From Opisthocomus hoazin (taxonomy: Eukaryota > Chordata > Aves > Opisthocomiformes > Opisthocomidae), in assembly GCF_030867145.1 (NCBI RefSeq), contig NC_134418.1:59123682-59187681 (forward strand): DNA of 64,000 bases, read 5' to 3'. The notes beneath the pieces are model-generated. The model did no database searches. It saw nothing but the letters and a program-made list of their open reading frames with translations, and was not told the origin of the DNA. A program made the position numbers and the translations under genes. Of the stretch, positions 23,369 to 35,436 are shown one piece after another (within the stretch, counting starts at the first letter, position 1; every line of letters begins with the position of its first letter).

Positions 23369-24480
23369 GTGGGTGCCGCGCCCCCGCCGCCTCCTCCCCG
23401 CCGCCCTTTCGGCCGGGGTCGTCCCGCCGTGTCCCCCCCTCCCCCGGCCGGGGCCGCGTCCGTCCTCGCCCCGGGCAGGTACCGCGGGGCTGCCGGCGGC
23501 GGGCTCGGCCCGGGGGCTTGCGCCGGGCCCCGGTGGAGGGTTTTGCGGCTTCCCCCGCCTGCCCGCCCGGCGCTACATTGCAGCATTTCCCCCCCTTCCT
23601 CCCCCCCTCCCCCGCTCCGCCGTGCAGGCGCTGCACAGGGCTGGCGTGAGAGAGAGGGGGAGCCCCAGCTTCCTCACCCGCCCCAGCGCCGGGGGGAGAG
23701 GGGGGCAGGGCTCGCCCCCCCACCCCCAGCCCGCCTGCCTCCTCCGGGCATCCCCCCTTCCTCCTCCTCCTCCTCCCCCCCGGAGCCCCCCCCGCAGGCT
23801 GCGCCCGTCCGTGCCGCTCGGCTCCCCGCATGCAGCGGGGCGCCTGGAAACCTCCCCGCGCCGACAGCCAGGGCTCCGCTCCGCTCCCCCCGCGGGGGAC
23901 CGGCCCCGCCGCCCCCTCCCCGCCCCGCCGCCCGCAGGGCCGCCCCCGCGGCGGGGATGCCGGGGGGCGGACGGGGGGGACGGGGGACGCGGCCGTGGGC
24001 GCAGGGGGGCGGTGGGAGGCGGCGGAGGCTGCTTCTTCCTCCTCCTCCATCATCGCCGTCGCGTACTTACGGCCCGGCCTGCGTGGGTGTGCGGTTATCC
24101 CGTGGGCGTACCGTGGCCTTGCCCCCGCGTGTGCGTGCAGATGTGCGGGGGGGGGGGGCTGGGCACGAGCGCCAGCCGGCCCCGTGATTTTTTGTGTTTT
24201 TTGCTGGGTTTCGGAGGTGTGCGTGTGACAAACGGGAGTCCGGACGAACGGCACGTCGTGCCCTGCAGCGCAAGAGCAAGGCCGCGTTTGCCGGGGCAGT
24301 GCCCGGGTGGAACCGCACATGTGCATTCCTCGGCACGCATGAAGTGCATATGTGTGGTGGCTGGGGGGTTCCCCCCCCCGGGCCCCCAGCGGCCACATAG
24401 CTGGATGCGCTCGGGTGCCGCGTATTTCGTCCGGCTGGGTTATAACTCGTGTGCCAATACGGGCGGATATGGTGGAAAGC

Positions 24481-27400
24481 ACAGATATGCGAGATGCAGT
24501 GTGCATCCTGCCAGAACCCAGGAGGCTGGAAATTGAAATGGCCTTGGAAGATATGCACTGCTGTATTTACGTGAGTGCACACCAAAACTAAACACTCAAT
24601 GTAAATATTGTTCGGAAAGGCATATTATTTATATTGTTGTATTTATATTTACACTTACCTTCTTATGCCATTTACCATCTTAATTTTTTTCCCCCTCGCA
24701 ATTGTAGATCTTCAGATGTTGTAAGAAACATAATTACAAGCATGATAAGATGTTTTTAAAAAATGTCTTGAGAATTCACCTTTACCTTCTAATATCTGGA
24801 ATATTTACTGCTGATTTAAATAGTCAGTCCGTTATATCACGCTAAGGGCAAGCTTTAGCCTGAAACAGCTATGTTTAGCTGATGCTTGTCTTCTGTAGAA
24901 ACAACAAATGACCATCCTATTGGGACGATCTCTTTGTGGTTGAGGCACCTCTTTTTTTTGGGGGGTGTTTTTTTTGGTTTTTTTTTAGATCTGCCTAACA
25001 TACGACCAAATGCCCTGATCTTTGCTGTCGCAGAACTTCCTTTGGCTTCAGTCTGTGTCCATGATGAATAGAAATTATCTCTATATTTACAAAATCCTCA
25101 GCGGTTTCAGCACGTCTTAATGTGTTTTGTCAGTAATTGCTCTTTGCATTTTTCACACATGTAGCGCCTCAGAAATGGTGCTTTCACATGTTCGAGAAAA
25201 CTTAGCAGTATGTATAGTTAGATATATTTATAATGCAACTAAAACAGAGATCAACTTTGTTAAACAGAGTTAAAGTATTGAACAAGAAGAACAAAACATG
25301 CATTCTGCTTGGATGTCCATCTCACCTGGTAACTGTTGTCTCATAATGCCAGTGCTTCACTGGAGATGTGAAGATTTGTTGAACTGGTTCAGTCCCTTAT
25401 TAAATATTGAAATCCTTTTAAGGTCTTAAAATAGCATCTGAAGAGGGTAGTACACAGTAAACCAATTCTTAATAGGATTATTCTTTGCTTTGTCATAGGC
25501 ACTTCACACTGCCTTCATATAGACTGTAAGGAAATCCAGTGAGAAAACAATTAGTGGCAATAATAATAGAGATAGGAAAAAGATTACTTTGTTGTTTCTT
25601 TCCTGTAGGACATGATTTGTACCTTCTCGAGATGAGCAACTGAAGTAGGCTTGTAATGTTAAATGAGTAAGAAATAATGAAAAAAAAAAAAAAGGCACCT
25701 TGTAAGGACTTGTGCAAGTAGTTGGAGAGCTTTGGTATTTTAGAGAGGAAAAACTGATATTCTGGCGTTGGTGAGGTATAACCTGTGAAAACAACTTTTT
25801 TTTTTTTTTTTTTTGAGATAGAGTATCAGATAAAACCTCACTTGGAAAGAAAATGGTTTTAGCACAGGGGTGTATGTTCTGGATTAAACTGTTTGCATGC
25901 ATTGGGTTTTTTTGTTTGTTTTTATTGTGTTTGGTTGGCTTTTTTTTTTTTTAAAGCCCTTTTGATTTGCCGGTGCGTGACAGGAGATGTCTCCTTCTGA
26001 CAACAATTCTGGGCTGCTTGGTGGAGATCCTGGCTCGGCACCGTTACGCAACAGCGGGGTGGGTTTGGGGAGGTGACGGTTCCAGCAGCTTCGTGCACGT
26101 CGCTTGTGGCTGGCAGCTGCCTCCTCGGGGGCTTGCTGCTGGCTGGTTTTCTTTTTTTTTTTTTTTTTGGTCTTTTCATGTTTAAAAAAACTCAAATATA
26201 CTGAGAGGTAGGGTATTTCCATAGGTGATGACTTCATCTCACTCTCATTTTGCTTTGCTTATTGAGTTGTCTGAACTCTGCTGAAACTGATTTGGGTAAA
26301 AATTAAACATGCTTTTGGGAGAAGGGGAAAAAGGCTCGGGGGAGCCCCCAGTGCTTGCAAGGTCTGAGTCTTGTCTCACCTCTGTTATGCAGCTTGTGGA
26401 CAATTTCATTTGACAGTTGGACTGAAATTTTTGGATCCGACTGTTGTGCAATGAGCGGTGTAAAGAAGAAATTCAAGTCTATAGTGTTAAATTTTCAGAA
26501 GCAAATTAACTCTTGGTAAAGTTAAAAAAATTGATCCTGTATGTGAATCCTCATGGTGCAGTTACAGTTTGAGAAGTATGTTTCTGATTTAGTTTTGTGC
26601 TCTCCTTAAGATGGTGTGTATGTTACGATGCGAATTAGACAATTTACCTTTACTCTCTGGGTTTAGTGATCCTGTATAGGAGCAATGCTGTGAATGGTCT
26701 GTTGATGGCAAATAAACCGTACATTCAGAGGTTTGCAGGATCAAGGCTCAGGGCAACATGCTGTTGCAGCAAATGCTGGCTTGGCGTACTTGCAAATTGA
26801 AATGCTTGGCTTTTTTGTTAGAGGTATGATGCAGCCTTCACGGAGCTGTCTTTAGGTTGTTCTTCTCCTTCGGGACTGCGAAAGCTACTCCTTTTCCACA
26901 CTGCTTTTGACTCCTGGGACTCGCCAGCTGGAGTGTAGGCTTGGTGGTTCTTGTGAAGGTAGGAATACCTGTCCAGGAAAAACTGAACTGTGAGGATACT
27001 AGCTCATTCCTTATGGGTCACATAACAGCTGTCTGATGTCAACAGCTTGTGGTCACTACTGACATTAGCAAGTTTTGAACCCCACTGACCTGGAGGGAGA
27101 AGCTGTGTATCGTGTTACTTGACCTCCTCAGAATATTCAGGGTTGCATTACTGCCTTCTAGAAATACTGCTCTAAAGCAGAGTAATCCTAAATAAAAACT
27201 TGAAAGTGAACTGGAGTAGTCATACGAAGAAGTAAATGCAGTATTTCTTGGAAATCTTGCTGTTAGTTAGCTACAGTGATTGTTTAGATTCTTCTGGGCA
27301 GGTCAGATGGTTATGTGCTTTCAAGTGTTTGTTTGGGGGGGAGGGTGTTGTGCTTTTTTTTTTTTCTTTGAAGAAAAGTGGAGTTTTAATGAAATTCTTC

Positions 27401-30400
27401 CATCTCAGCTGTTTAGATGGGCTGCTGCCGTGGCTGGTGAGCCTTGGCGTTGGCAATTTCCTTTCCTCTTGTGCATTGCGTGCAGACGTGTACATGGTTA
27501 TTTCAACAATTGACAACACCCAAAAAAACTAGACACCAGTCTAGTCTCTGAATTTCAAATCATGTCATTGTTAATGGTCTTCCAATGTTCAGGCTGTCAG
27601 TAGTTTGTAATATGATATGAATGCCAGCTCATGATCAATGTGTTAGCCATTGGTGTTCATTTCAGATTCGTGAACAGTAAAATTGCTGTCAATAATAGGA
27701 ACTGGCAGTGAAGGTTAGAGTTTCCATCAATCCGGGGAGACTTGTGTGCACTCGCCAACGGCTAGTGCTCCAGGCTGGAATCTGGCCTCGGTGTATTGCA
27801 GAAGCCTGCCTCTGTCTCTCTGTGAATCAAATGCCGTTTTTCCAGCTTAGACGTATGCTGCAAGTGCTGGGCTGCCCTGCTGTGGTTTTCGAGTAATTGT
27901 GTGATGACCTGAATGTCAGTCGCGTTGGTGAGTTTGGTATAGAATTTGGTGTAAGTTTGAGCGATAGGAAATATATGACAACGGCCGGGGTTACCTGGAT
28001 AGTTATAGCTGTCTAATGACAGTAGATTAAACGGTTATGTGCCCCTCTCCTGAGGGTGCTGTAAGATCCAGTAGCTGCTCATCCTCATGAAGGAAAGGAA
28101 GGGGTTGTCTGTAGCTGCTCCTGTTGGCCTACGAAAGCTGACTCTATGTTTCTTTTAATTAATTTATCCTTGCACTGTTTAGGAATGTACTCTCTTGCTC
28201 TGGGGAAGCCTGCATCTGGGTTTAAGGAGTGTCATTAACTAGGGAATCCACCTTCAGCTGTGACAGAAAGGTGGCACTGGTACACCTGGGGATTATCTGC
28301 TCTCCCCCATCCACTTTCACCTTCGATTGGAGGGATGGGTGTTCCTCCACCTCAGCTTTGGTAACTCTGTAATCGCAGGTCCCCTGGGACCTTCATGAAG
28401 CAAGCCATATGAGATGCAGCTGAGAGCAGGAAACAACTGAATGTGCTGGTGTAGGCTTTATGGTTGCTTAGGGAAGAAAACGAGGTTGGCTTGTTAGTTT
28501 CCTACATGTAACTGCTTTGTTCTTATCTCGTGGTCAAAACTAAGTTAATACCTGTAAGGCCAGTGGTTTCTGTCAGCTGGATGCTGCTTGGGTATTGCAG
28601 ACTTTGTGTGTATATGTGATGGGTGTATAACACTTGTAAAGGATTGTGAATGTATTAACGAGAAAATGAAACAAAACCAAAGTACAGTGCTTGACAGTTA
28701 TGCTTGTGTAATAAAGCTGGTGATTTATTTTGATTTGTGAACTCACTGAGCCTCATAGTCATTAAGATCACTTTGTAAATAAGCCCTTTAGGAAAACAAG
28801 TCTTTTGCTCTGTAGGCATAGGGGGAAAAGTCGTGCTCACGCTGAAAGGTGCCTTTCTAATGTAGTTACTGCTGCACTGCATAGGTGGGAGGCTTTTCTC
28901 GTGCTCTGTATTGTGAAAGTGGCTTGCTGAGGGTGCCGAGTCTCGGGACTGATACGAGGTGAGGGACAAAATTGCCTTGTTTGTGTGTTAAAAACCTTTT
29001 GTATACTTCTGCATTCCACATTAGCTAAAGCTGTCATCTGTTACCTGCTCTTTCTGGCTCCGCCTAGGCAGAGAGCTGGTGCTTTTGATACCATTGGTGG
29101 TGGTGAGAAACTTGAAAGAGGAGTTCATGATAGATGTTGTCAGCATTTAGCTTAATTCAAAAATATGAGCCAGCTGAGGTCATTTTCCATAGGGGGATGT
29201 TGCAGAGAACAGTTGTTTTCCTCTCTGCTATCCATTCCCAAATTGAATAGTATCTACTTCCATTGCATGCATCGCACTTAGAGATGATAAGTGTTGCACA
29301 GTTACGCTTGCTTTTCTGTGGAGGTTGTGGCAGGAAGATCGAATGCAAAATGTATTTACCTTTGATTACATAACTTGATATTTTAAATTTTTTTTTGTAG
29401 TTCCATGACTCCCAAAACTTGTCACATTCCTTCCCGTCTGGTATTTCTAAAAGGATTTTCTGTCAGAATTCATATGGGGTAATGTCAATAAATAAGTACC
29501 TGTAGCTTGGATACTCCAAACTCATCATCTTTTTTTTTCTTAAGTTTCTTTAATTTTGCTGGGTGGCTACTACTTAAAGTACAAAAGCAGGACTATAATT
29601 TAAATTTGGTACTCCATTTAAATATGAATATTAATTCATCCAAGGCTTCCCAGTAATGTTTAAGCAGCAGGTAGTGGGAGATGGTTCCCTCTTTATAGCT
29701 TTAAAGAATTTGGAGAAAAGTACTTCCTTAAGAGTATTTTAAGATACAAAGATACTGCTTAACACTTTTCTCAAGCGTGCCATAAAAGAAGCCACAACCG
29801 TCTGAAGTAAAAGCCACTTCAAATCGTTGTCATGAAAAGGTGCCTTCTTATATTCTTTTGTGTGTGGTTTCACGAGTGAAATGCAAGTTACAATTGCAAA
29901 ATGGATCTTCACCTGAACATTTAATGATTTCCTGTTGGGATAATCCGTCATTTACCTTGACTTTCCTCCATAAAAGATTATTTTATGGCTACTCAATAAT
30001 GATGGAAAGTATCCTCCCAGTTCTGAAAAATATTACAGTGTATGTGCAGCATAGTTCACACAAGTGCTGGAGGTTGTACCCCAAGCACGTTCTTGTTGTT
30101 TTCCTTTATTTATTGAACGAAGGAAGAGATAGAAGATTATAGGAAGAGAAAAAGGGACGTAATAAGTGCTATGATGGTAAATTTTTCTTTTAAAGATAAA
30201 AATCTGAACTACTTATTCCTGCCTGCCTTACTCCTCCACCAGAAAGCCGCTACTGTTGAAATAACACCCCCAGAGCAGTACCTCCTTGACAGTCATTTAC
30301 GTGCATTTTAAACTGACTATGATATCTATTTTTATAAGTGAGGTTAGGCATGTTAACGTTGATATGGCAACACTGCTGTATGAGGAGAACATGACTGTCT

Positions 30401-33400
30401 TATTTAAGATTGAATTATGATGCCAACACAACCTTCAGCTAATTTCCAACTAATACCATTTATGTTTGGAGCTGGAAAGGGGGAGGAGCAGAGTGGAAAG
30501 GCACCAGAGTTCAAAAACGGTGTTTTTAGTTAGAAGTTAATTCCTGGGTGCCTGGGGGTTGCATGTGCATAAGGTGTAGGTGGTGTTCTTTCCTTTTAGG
30601 GTGTACTTCATGAAGTTTTTGAAAACATTCATTCTGAGGATTGTCTAACACTCAGAGACTTCTTTCTGTTTGGAAACAAAGCTGTGTTGTACTGAACTTC
30701 TGTTGCAGCTTCCTTTGTGGTAAAGAAAGAAGGCACAACTGTGTTAAAATATGGTTGCATTAAATCTTAGCTATAGTAACAGCTATTTTTCCATCTTTCA
30801 GATGGGCATATGTGGTTTAATAAAATAACTGAAGCCTGATGCATTACAGGGCTTTCAGAATTGGGAAGTGCTGTGATGGGATTAAACATGTACTAGTGGA
30901 GACAGGTATTGATATAAAACTACCAGTGTTCTACACCATGTTTTGTTTTTCCAGCCCATCTTTTAGAGGCGTTCTTGAGCTGTTCTGACTGTTGCACAGT
31001 GTAGAACTGATGGAGTGGAGCAAAAAAAGTGTAACTAACCTGCTGTGGAGTAAATTCTGCTGTAATGTTGTCTCTGAGACTTGCTAATTATACAAAAATA
31101 TCAAGCCTGCACAGAGTTACCACAAGAAAGGAAGTGCACTTGGAACTTCTGATTGGAATGGTGAATATAATGTCTGTTAATAATGGGTTATGCAATTGTG
31201 ATGCTGCAGACAGTCTTGAACACTCACTCTGGGCGTTGTTCAATAGGCTTAATTGATAGAATCCAAGCTACAGTTTTTTGGCCTAGTTTAGTGTCTGATT
31301 AGATTTTAATTTTTAATCTGATCTTTTTATGAGTGTCTTTAAAGGTGGGTTTTATGATTATTTTTTTTTAAAAACTTTTTTTTTTAAACTTGCTAATAGT
31401 GACAGTTCCATAATTGTGTGGCCGGATAGAACAAATTTCCCGAGTTATTAATGCTTTGAAGTAACCATCATCTGGAAAGAAGTCCTTTGCGGTCTGAATA
31501 AATGGCCCAAAGTGAGAAAAAGAGGCTCAACTTCCAACATGTTTTCCATTGCTGTGTTTAGTTATGAGTACATGTTTAACAATTATTTCTGTCTTTCTTT
31601 GGGTAGGGATGCTTTGTTTTTATCATTCTTTTGCTGTGGCTCTATTTGTGACTTGTTATCAAGTCCCAGGTTGTTTCATATGAAGATGGGTGTATGCTGT
31701 GTATGATTAGGTGGTCGTCTTTCTGAAAGGTTTGAAATTCCACTGGAAATGTTTTTCTGTCCTGAAGTGGAGAAACTGGTAAAATGATTGGTAGTTTTCT
31801 TAAGAAATTAGTGATTTCCTTGGTAACTAGGGGATAAAAAACCCAAACCACACAGCAGTGAAAGAGCTTGTGACTTGTTTCTGGTCTTATAGTTCTAGAT
31901 GGGTGATTTTGGAGAGGAAAGCACAAGGCTGGAGAGGAACGTATACTCTTGTATTTTCTCTGGAAATGACATGAAATTACTTGAAATAGTATGTTCCAAG
32001 TTCCTTGGAGACTTTCCGTGGGAATATATGCTAGCTTTTTCTCCATCCGTCAAGGAGTAATGCTGCAGTAGAGAGAGTTGTATCTGAAAATTCTTTCTGC
32101 ATGGGATATTTTCTACTTTAACCTTTTCTTTACATTTGCGTATCTGAATCCTTCTGAAACATCTGATTTGGTTCACATACAGTACAGTTAACAAAACAAT
32201 TAAAAGCTTCTAGATGAGAAAGCCTACCCTGTTGTTGGCTCCGGAGAAAAGATGTTTCATCGTTCACTGTGAACTTGAGAGGATTTTACTCAGCACACCT
32301 CTTTTCAACAACAAATTTGGAATTTCTTGGCTGAATTCTGCTTTTATTACTGGAAAAGACAATTTTAGTAATTTAATATCTTTTATTTATGATCTTTTAA
32401 AGCAGTTTAACGTAAGTGACAATTTGAATGCAGAACAATTCATACAAAATCCCTTCCTGTCCTCCCAATCGAAAAAAACAACCTGTGAACAGAAATGAAA
32501 AAAAACCCACAACAACGAAACAAACAATTTAAATAATTTTTTAGTCTTTTTTCCATGACTCTTGCCAGGTTTTGGTTTGATGTAGATTACAATGGTCATA
32601 CTGTGTTACAATCTTTGAAGAAGTGCAACTGGTCATTAGCTACAATGACACAAACAGCTGTAGTGTTTTATGATAACAGCTGGGAACAATCTAGTTCTCT
32701 TCAATAACTTTCTTTTATTGTTCCTTTCATGCCATTTTTAAAATGAGAAAGTGAAGTTATTATATTTGTTCTCTATTTTACACCAGGGAATTCTTCATTG
32801 GCAGTGGTGGCAATTGGGTATCAAAATACGGCGTTGCTGTTTGTGACTTGGAACATTTCCCTCTGCAGGACCTGTTTCATAACCCGCTGAAATCTGCGGG
32901 AGTTGGAGTCATTTCATTAACTTGAGTAAACTGTGAATCAAGTCGTCATCCTAGGGCTTAGAATTTTGGCCTTCATTTTCAGTGCATGGTTTCTCTTTGG
33001 TTTAAACTGCTTTGTTCTAGCTGATCTTACGCAGGTTAAGACAGGACAGCGTTAGCTCTTGTTTTAACACTGAGCAAAGTGTGCTTCTGCTTCGCAACGC
33101 TCTCATTTAGCAAGTGAAAAGGGACTTGTCTGTTTGTAGGTGGTTGGTTTCCCAATAAACCGTTTGCTGTTCTGTTGCTGGGTCTTCAGAAGTGTAGTCC
33201 AAAATGTTTTCCGTGTGTGTATGTGTGGTTGTTTATTGTTGTTGGTGAAACAAGTAGGAGCCTTTCTCATGTGTATTTTTTTTCTGCATTCCATTACAAA
33301 TGAGTTTTATTCAGTAATGAACGCATCTGGGTTGCCTTAAATAAAATGTTTAACTTATTTTTCTGGTGTAGTAGAGTAAATCTTAATATTAAAATCACAC

Positions 33401-34270
33401 TGGTGGTACTGAAGATGTGCACATCAGATCTGTGTAGAAGCATTATTCTCTTCCCTGAGAACCTGCTCTTCTGTCACACGAGTGGTGATACCAGTCTGTG
33501 GTTACCAGAGGGTAACCTAATGGCATAAGAAGGTATATTGGGTTGGGAAGAAGAAATGAAAACCACAGTGGGCAAGGGTATGTATTTTCACTGCAGGAAA
33601 GTGTTACTTAGGGAATTCTATCTAGTTTAGAAATCATAAGCCAAGAGCAGTTTTAAGAGTGCTTTGTCTAATGAGTTACGTGTTGGAGGTGTCTGTGCAG
33701 CAGGGTGGGAAGCTATGCGGTAGCTGCTAGAGAGCTTGACTCTGTCAACAAGCAGAGAACTTGCAAAAGCAGTTGGTGAAATTTTTAGTTACTCAGGTAC
33801 TCTGTGTGTATAACCCTAAATTTGATTTAGATTATCAGTGAATCATCTTTCTGCATTTTTTTAAGAAAAGTTTCCTGAGATAAAATGCTTATAGTTTCTG
33901 TTAACTGTAACAACTTTTAAGCTGTTTATCCTAATGTTATCAGTAATAAGGAGGGGAAAATGACTTGAAGATGCTATCTTTAGAGCATACTGAGATGAGG
34001 TTACTTTTGGTAGAGGAAGGAAAGGAAGAGTGAACTCAAAAACATATTTGTCGTAGAAAAGAAGACAAACCTGCATTCATTTCAGTTGAGAGAGAAGTTT
34101 TAGCTTCTGGGCAGTTGACTGCCTTAGCAGGTATGGGTTTTTTTTCTTTATCATTTAACCTTCTGCTTGCCACTCCACTGGAGAAATAGTGTATTGTTAA
34201 TTTTTATGAATGATGTGTCAAAGTCTCTTTCTCAACCACTTGCAACTAAGAAGTATGAGCTCTGACAGCT
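24481..34270. other. Intronic, no gene or clear transposon seen
   Basis: This part of intron 1 contains homopolymer runs (for example T-runs near 24951-24987, 25798-25814 and 26151-26168, and an A-run near 25680-25692) and a small GC-richer patch at about 25965-26130. Small open frames have no recognisable content. I see no conserved exon, RNA gene or dated repeat. Confidence 0.5.
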
Positions 34271-34430
34271 TCACAGAAGCACAGAATGGTTGAGGCTGTG
34301 AGGGACCTATGGAGGTCATCTGGTCCAGCCCAAGCTCTCTCAGACTTTCATCATAGGAGAGATGCCTCAGTCCCTTAAATAGTCTTAGTGGCCCTTTGCT
34401 GGACTCTCTGCAGTTACTCCATATCTCACA
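34271..34430 (-). mobile_element. CR1 LINE 3' fragment, antisense, internally deleted
   Basis: The plus strand starts TCACAGAAGCACAGAATGGT and continues GGAGGTCATCTGGTCCAGCC, the reversed CR1 3' end. It then jumps directly to TCATCATAGGAGAGATGCCT and GGCCCTTTGCTGGACTCTCT, which lie several hundred bases further into ORF2 in a complete CR1. About 300 bases of the element are therefore missing. No reading frame survives. It is oriented opposite to the neighbouring CR1 at 34895-35436, and the two share the same 3' end. Confidence 0.85.
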
Positions 34431-34894
34431 GTTTCTGTGTGAAATCTAAATGTAAATAAAAGTTAATTTGTACACGTAAAGAACTTGCACATTAGGGAGT
34501 AGTAGAATGTTACCCTTTTTAACAAGATGCTGCTGCTTCCCTGGAGCTCTGGATCTTGGGTGACACCTACCTCACATGGACATACTGTCTGTTTACCACA
34601 TAGAAGTTGAGGAATATCACTGTCATTAAAGAAAGTCTTCAATGTGTGTGAACGTTTTGTACAATATTAACCTCACATCTTGTATCTTGTTGTCACAGAC
34701 AATACTTCACTGTAGGATATTGTTTGTATAACCTAGGCTAATCTTAGGAAAACCGCCAGTCAGAAAGTGACTCTGCAGATAGCTTTTGGTTATAGCCCAG
34801 TTGCTGTGGCTTCTGAATGTGCATTAGACTCTCCCCCGCCCCGATTTATGGGAGCTGAAGGAGGCAGAGGTTTTTGTAGGTCATATTAGAGAAT

Positions 34895-35436
34895 TTGCCA
34901 ACAGCCTCCTGGGCTGTCTTACAAGGAGTGTTGCCAGTGGGTTGAGGGAGGTGATCCTTCCGATGTTCTCAGTGCTGGTGAGGAGGCCGCACCTGGAGTG
35001 CTGGGTCCAGTTCTGAGCTCCCCAATATGAGAACGACGTGGACACACTGGAACTAGTCTGGTGCAGGGCCACAAAGAAGACTGTGGGAGTGGAGCATCTT
35101 TTGTTTGAGGAGAGGGTGAGAGAACTGGGGCTGTTCAGCTGGGTGAGGTGAGGCTCAGGGGCATCTCATCTATGCATATAAATAGCTGATGGGAGGAAAT
35201 GAAGAAGGGGGAACCAGGCTCTTAGTAGTGCCCAGTAACAGAGCAAGAGGTAATGGGCGCAGATTGACAGCTCTCACAGTGGATGAATTTTCTCGTGGAG
35301 TCTCCATCCTTGGAGACATTCAAAAACTGTCTAAATGTGGCCTTGGGCAGCTGGCTCTAGGTGTCCCTGCTTGAGCAGTGGGCTTGGACCAGATGACCTC
35401 CAGAGGTCCCCTTCCAACCTCAACCATTCTGTGATT
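34895..35436 (+). mobile_element. CR1 LINE 3' fragment, sense, degraded
   Basis: The sequence runs from the CR1 ORF2 segment normally reading ANSILGCIRRSVAS (here GCCAACAGCCTCCTGGGCTG) through RPHLECWVQF-like and [15 protein letters not shown] regions. It ends in the 3'UTR block GGCTTGGACCAGATGACCTC and CAACCATTCTGTGATT. Several stops and small indels break the frame, so it is inactive. It is 5'-truncated, as most CR1 copies are. Confidence 0.88.

Larger units (their letters stand above)
21170..24480. promoter_or_regulatory. PPP3CA: CpG island spanning the PPP3CA promoter and first exon
   Basis: CpG dinucleotides are frequent throughout, in contrast to the CpG-poor flanks. G+C is highest between about 22150 and 24180. 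The island covers a large upstream arm, the promoter-like block, the presumed 5'UTR, coding exon 1 and about 1.1 kb of intron 1. This is the normal setting of a broadly expressed vertebrate gene with dispersed transcription starts. Edges were judged by eye and could move by a hundred bases or more. Confidence 0.88.

Noticed and set aside
23079..24506. 475-codon open frame on the minus strand across the CpG island
   Set aside because: Composition is Gly/Ala/Pro/Arg-rich and follows the GC-rich sequence; stops are rare there in every frame. It overlaps the PPP3CA exon antisense and has no domain.
23369..24536. 387- and 272-codon plus-strand frames starting in intron 1
   Set aside because: They begin at non-ATG or intronic positions after the exon 1 donor and are Pro/Arg-rich CpG-island artefacts.
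32214..32498. 94-codon plus-strand frame with Asn/Phe/Leu-rich sequence
   Set aside because: Looks like AT-rich intronic DNA; no similarity recognised and no splice sites bracketing it.
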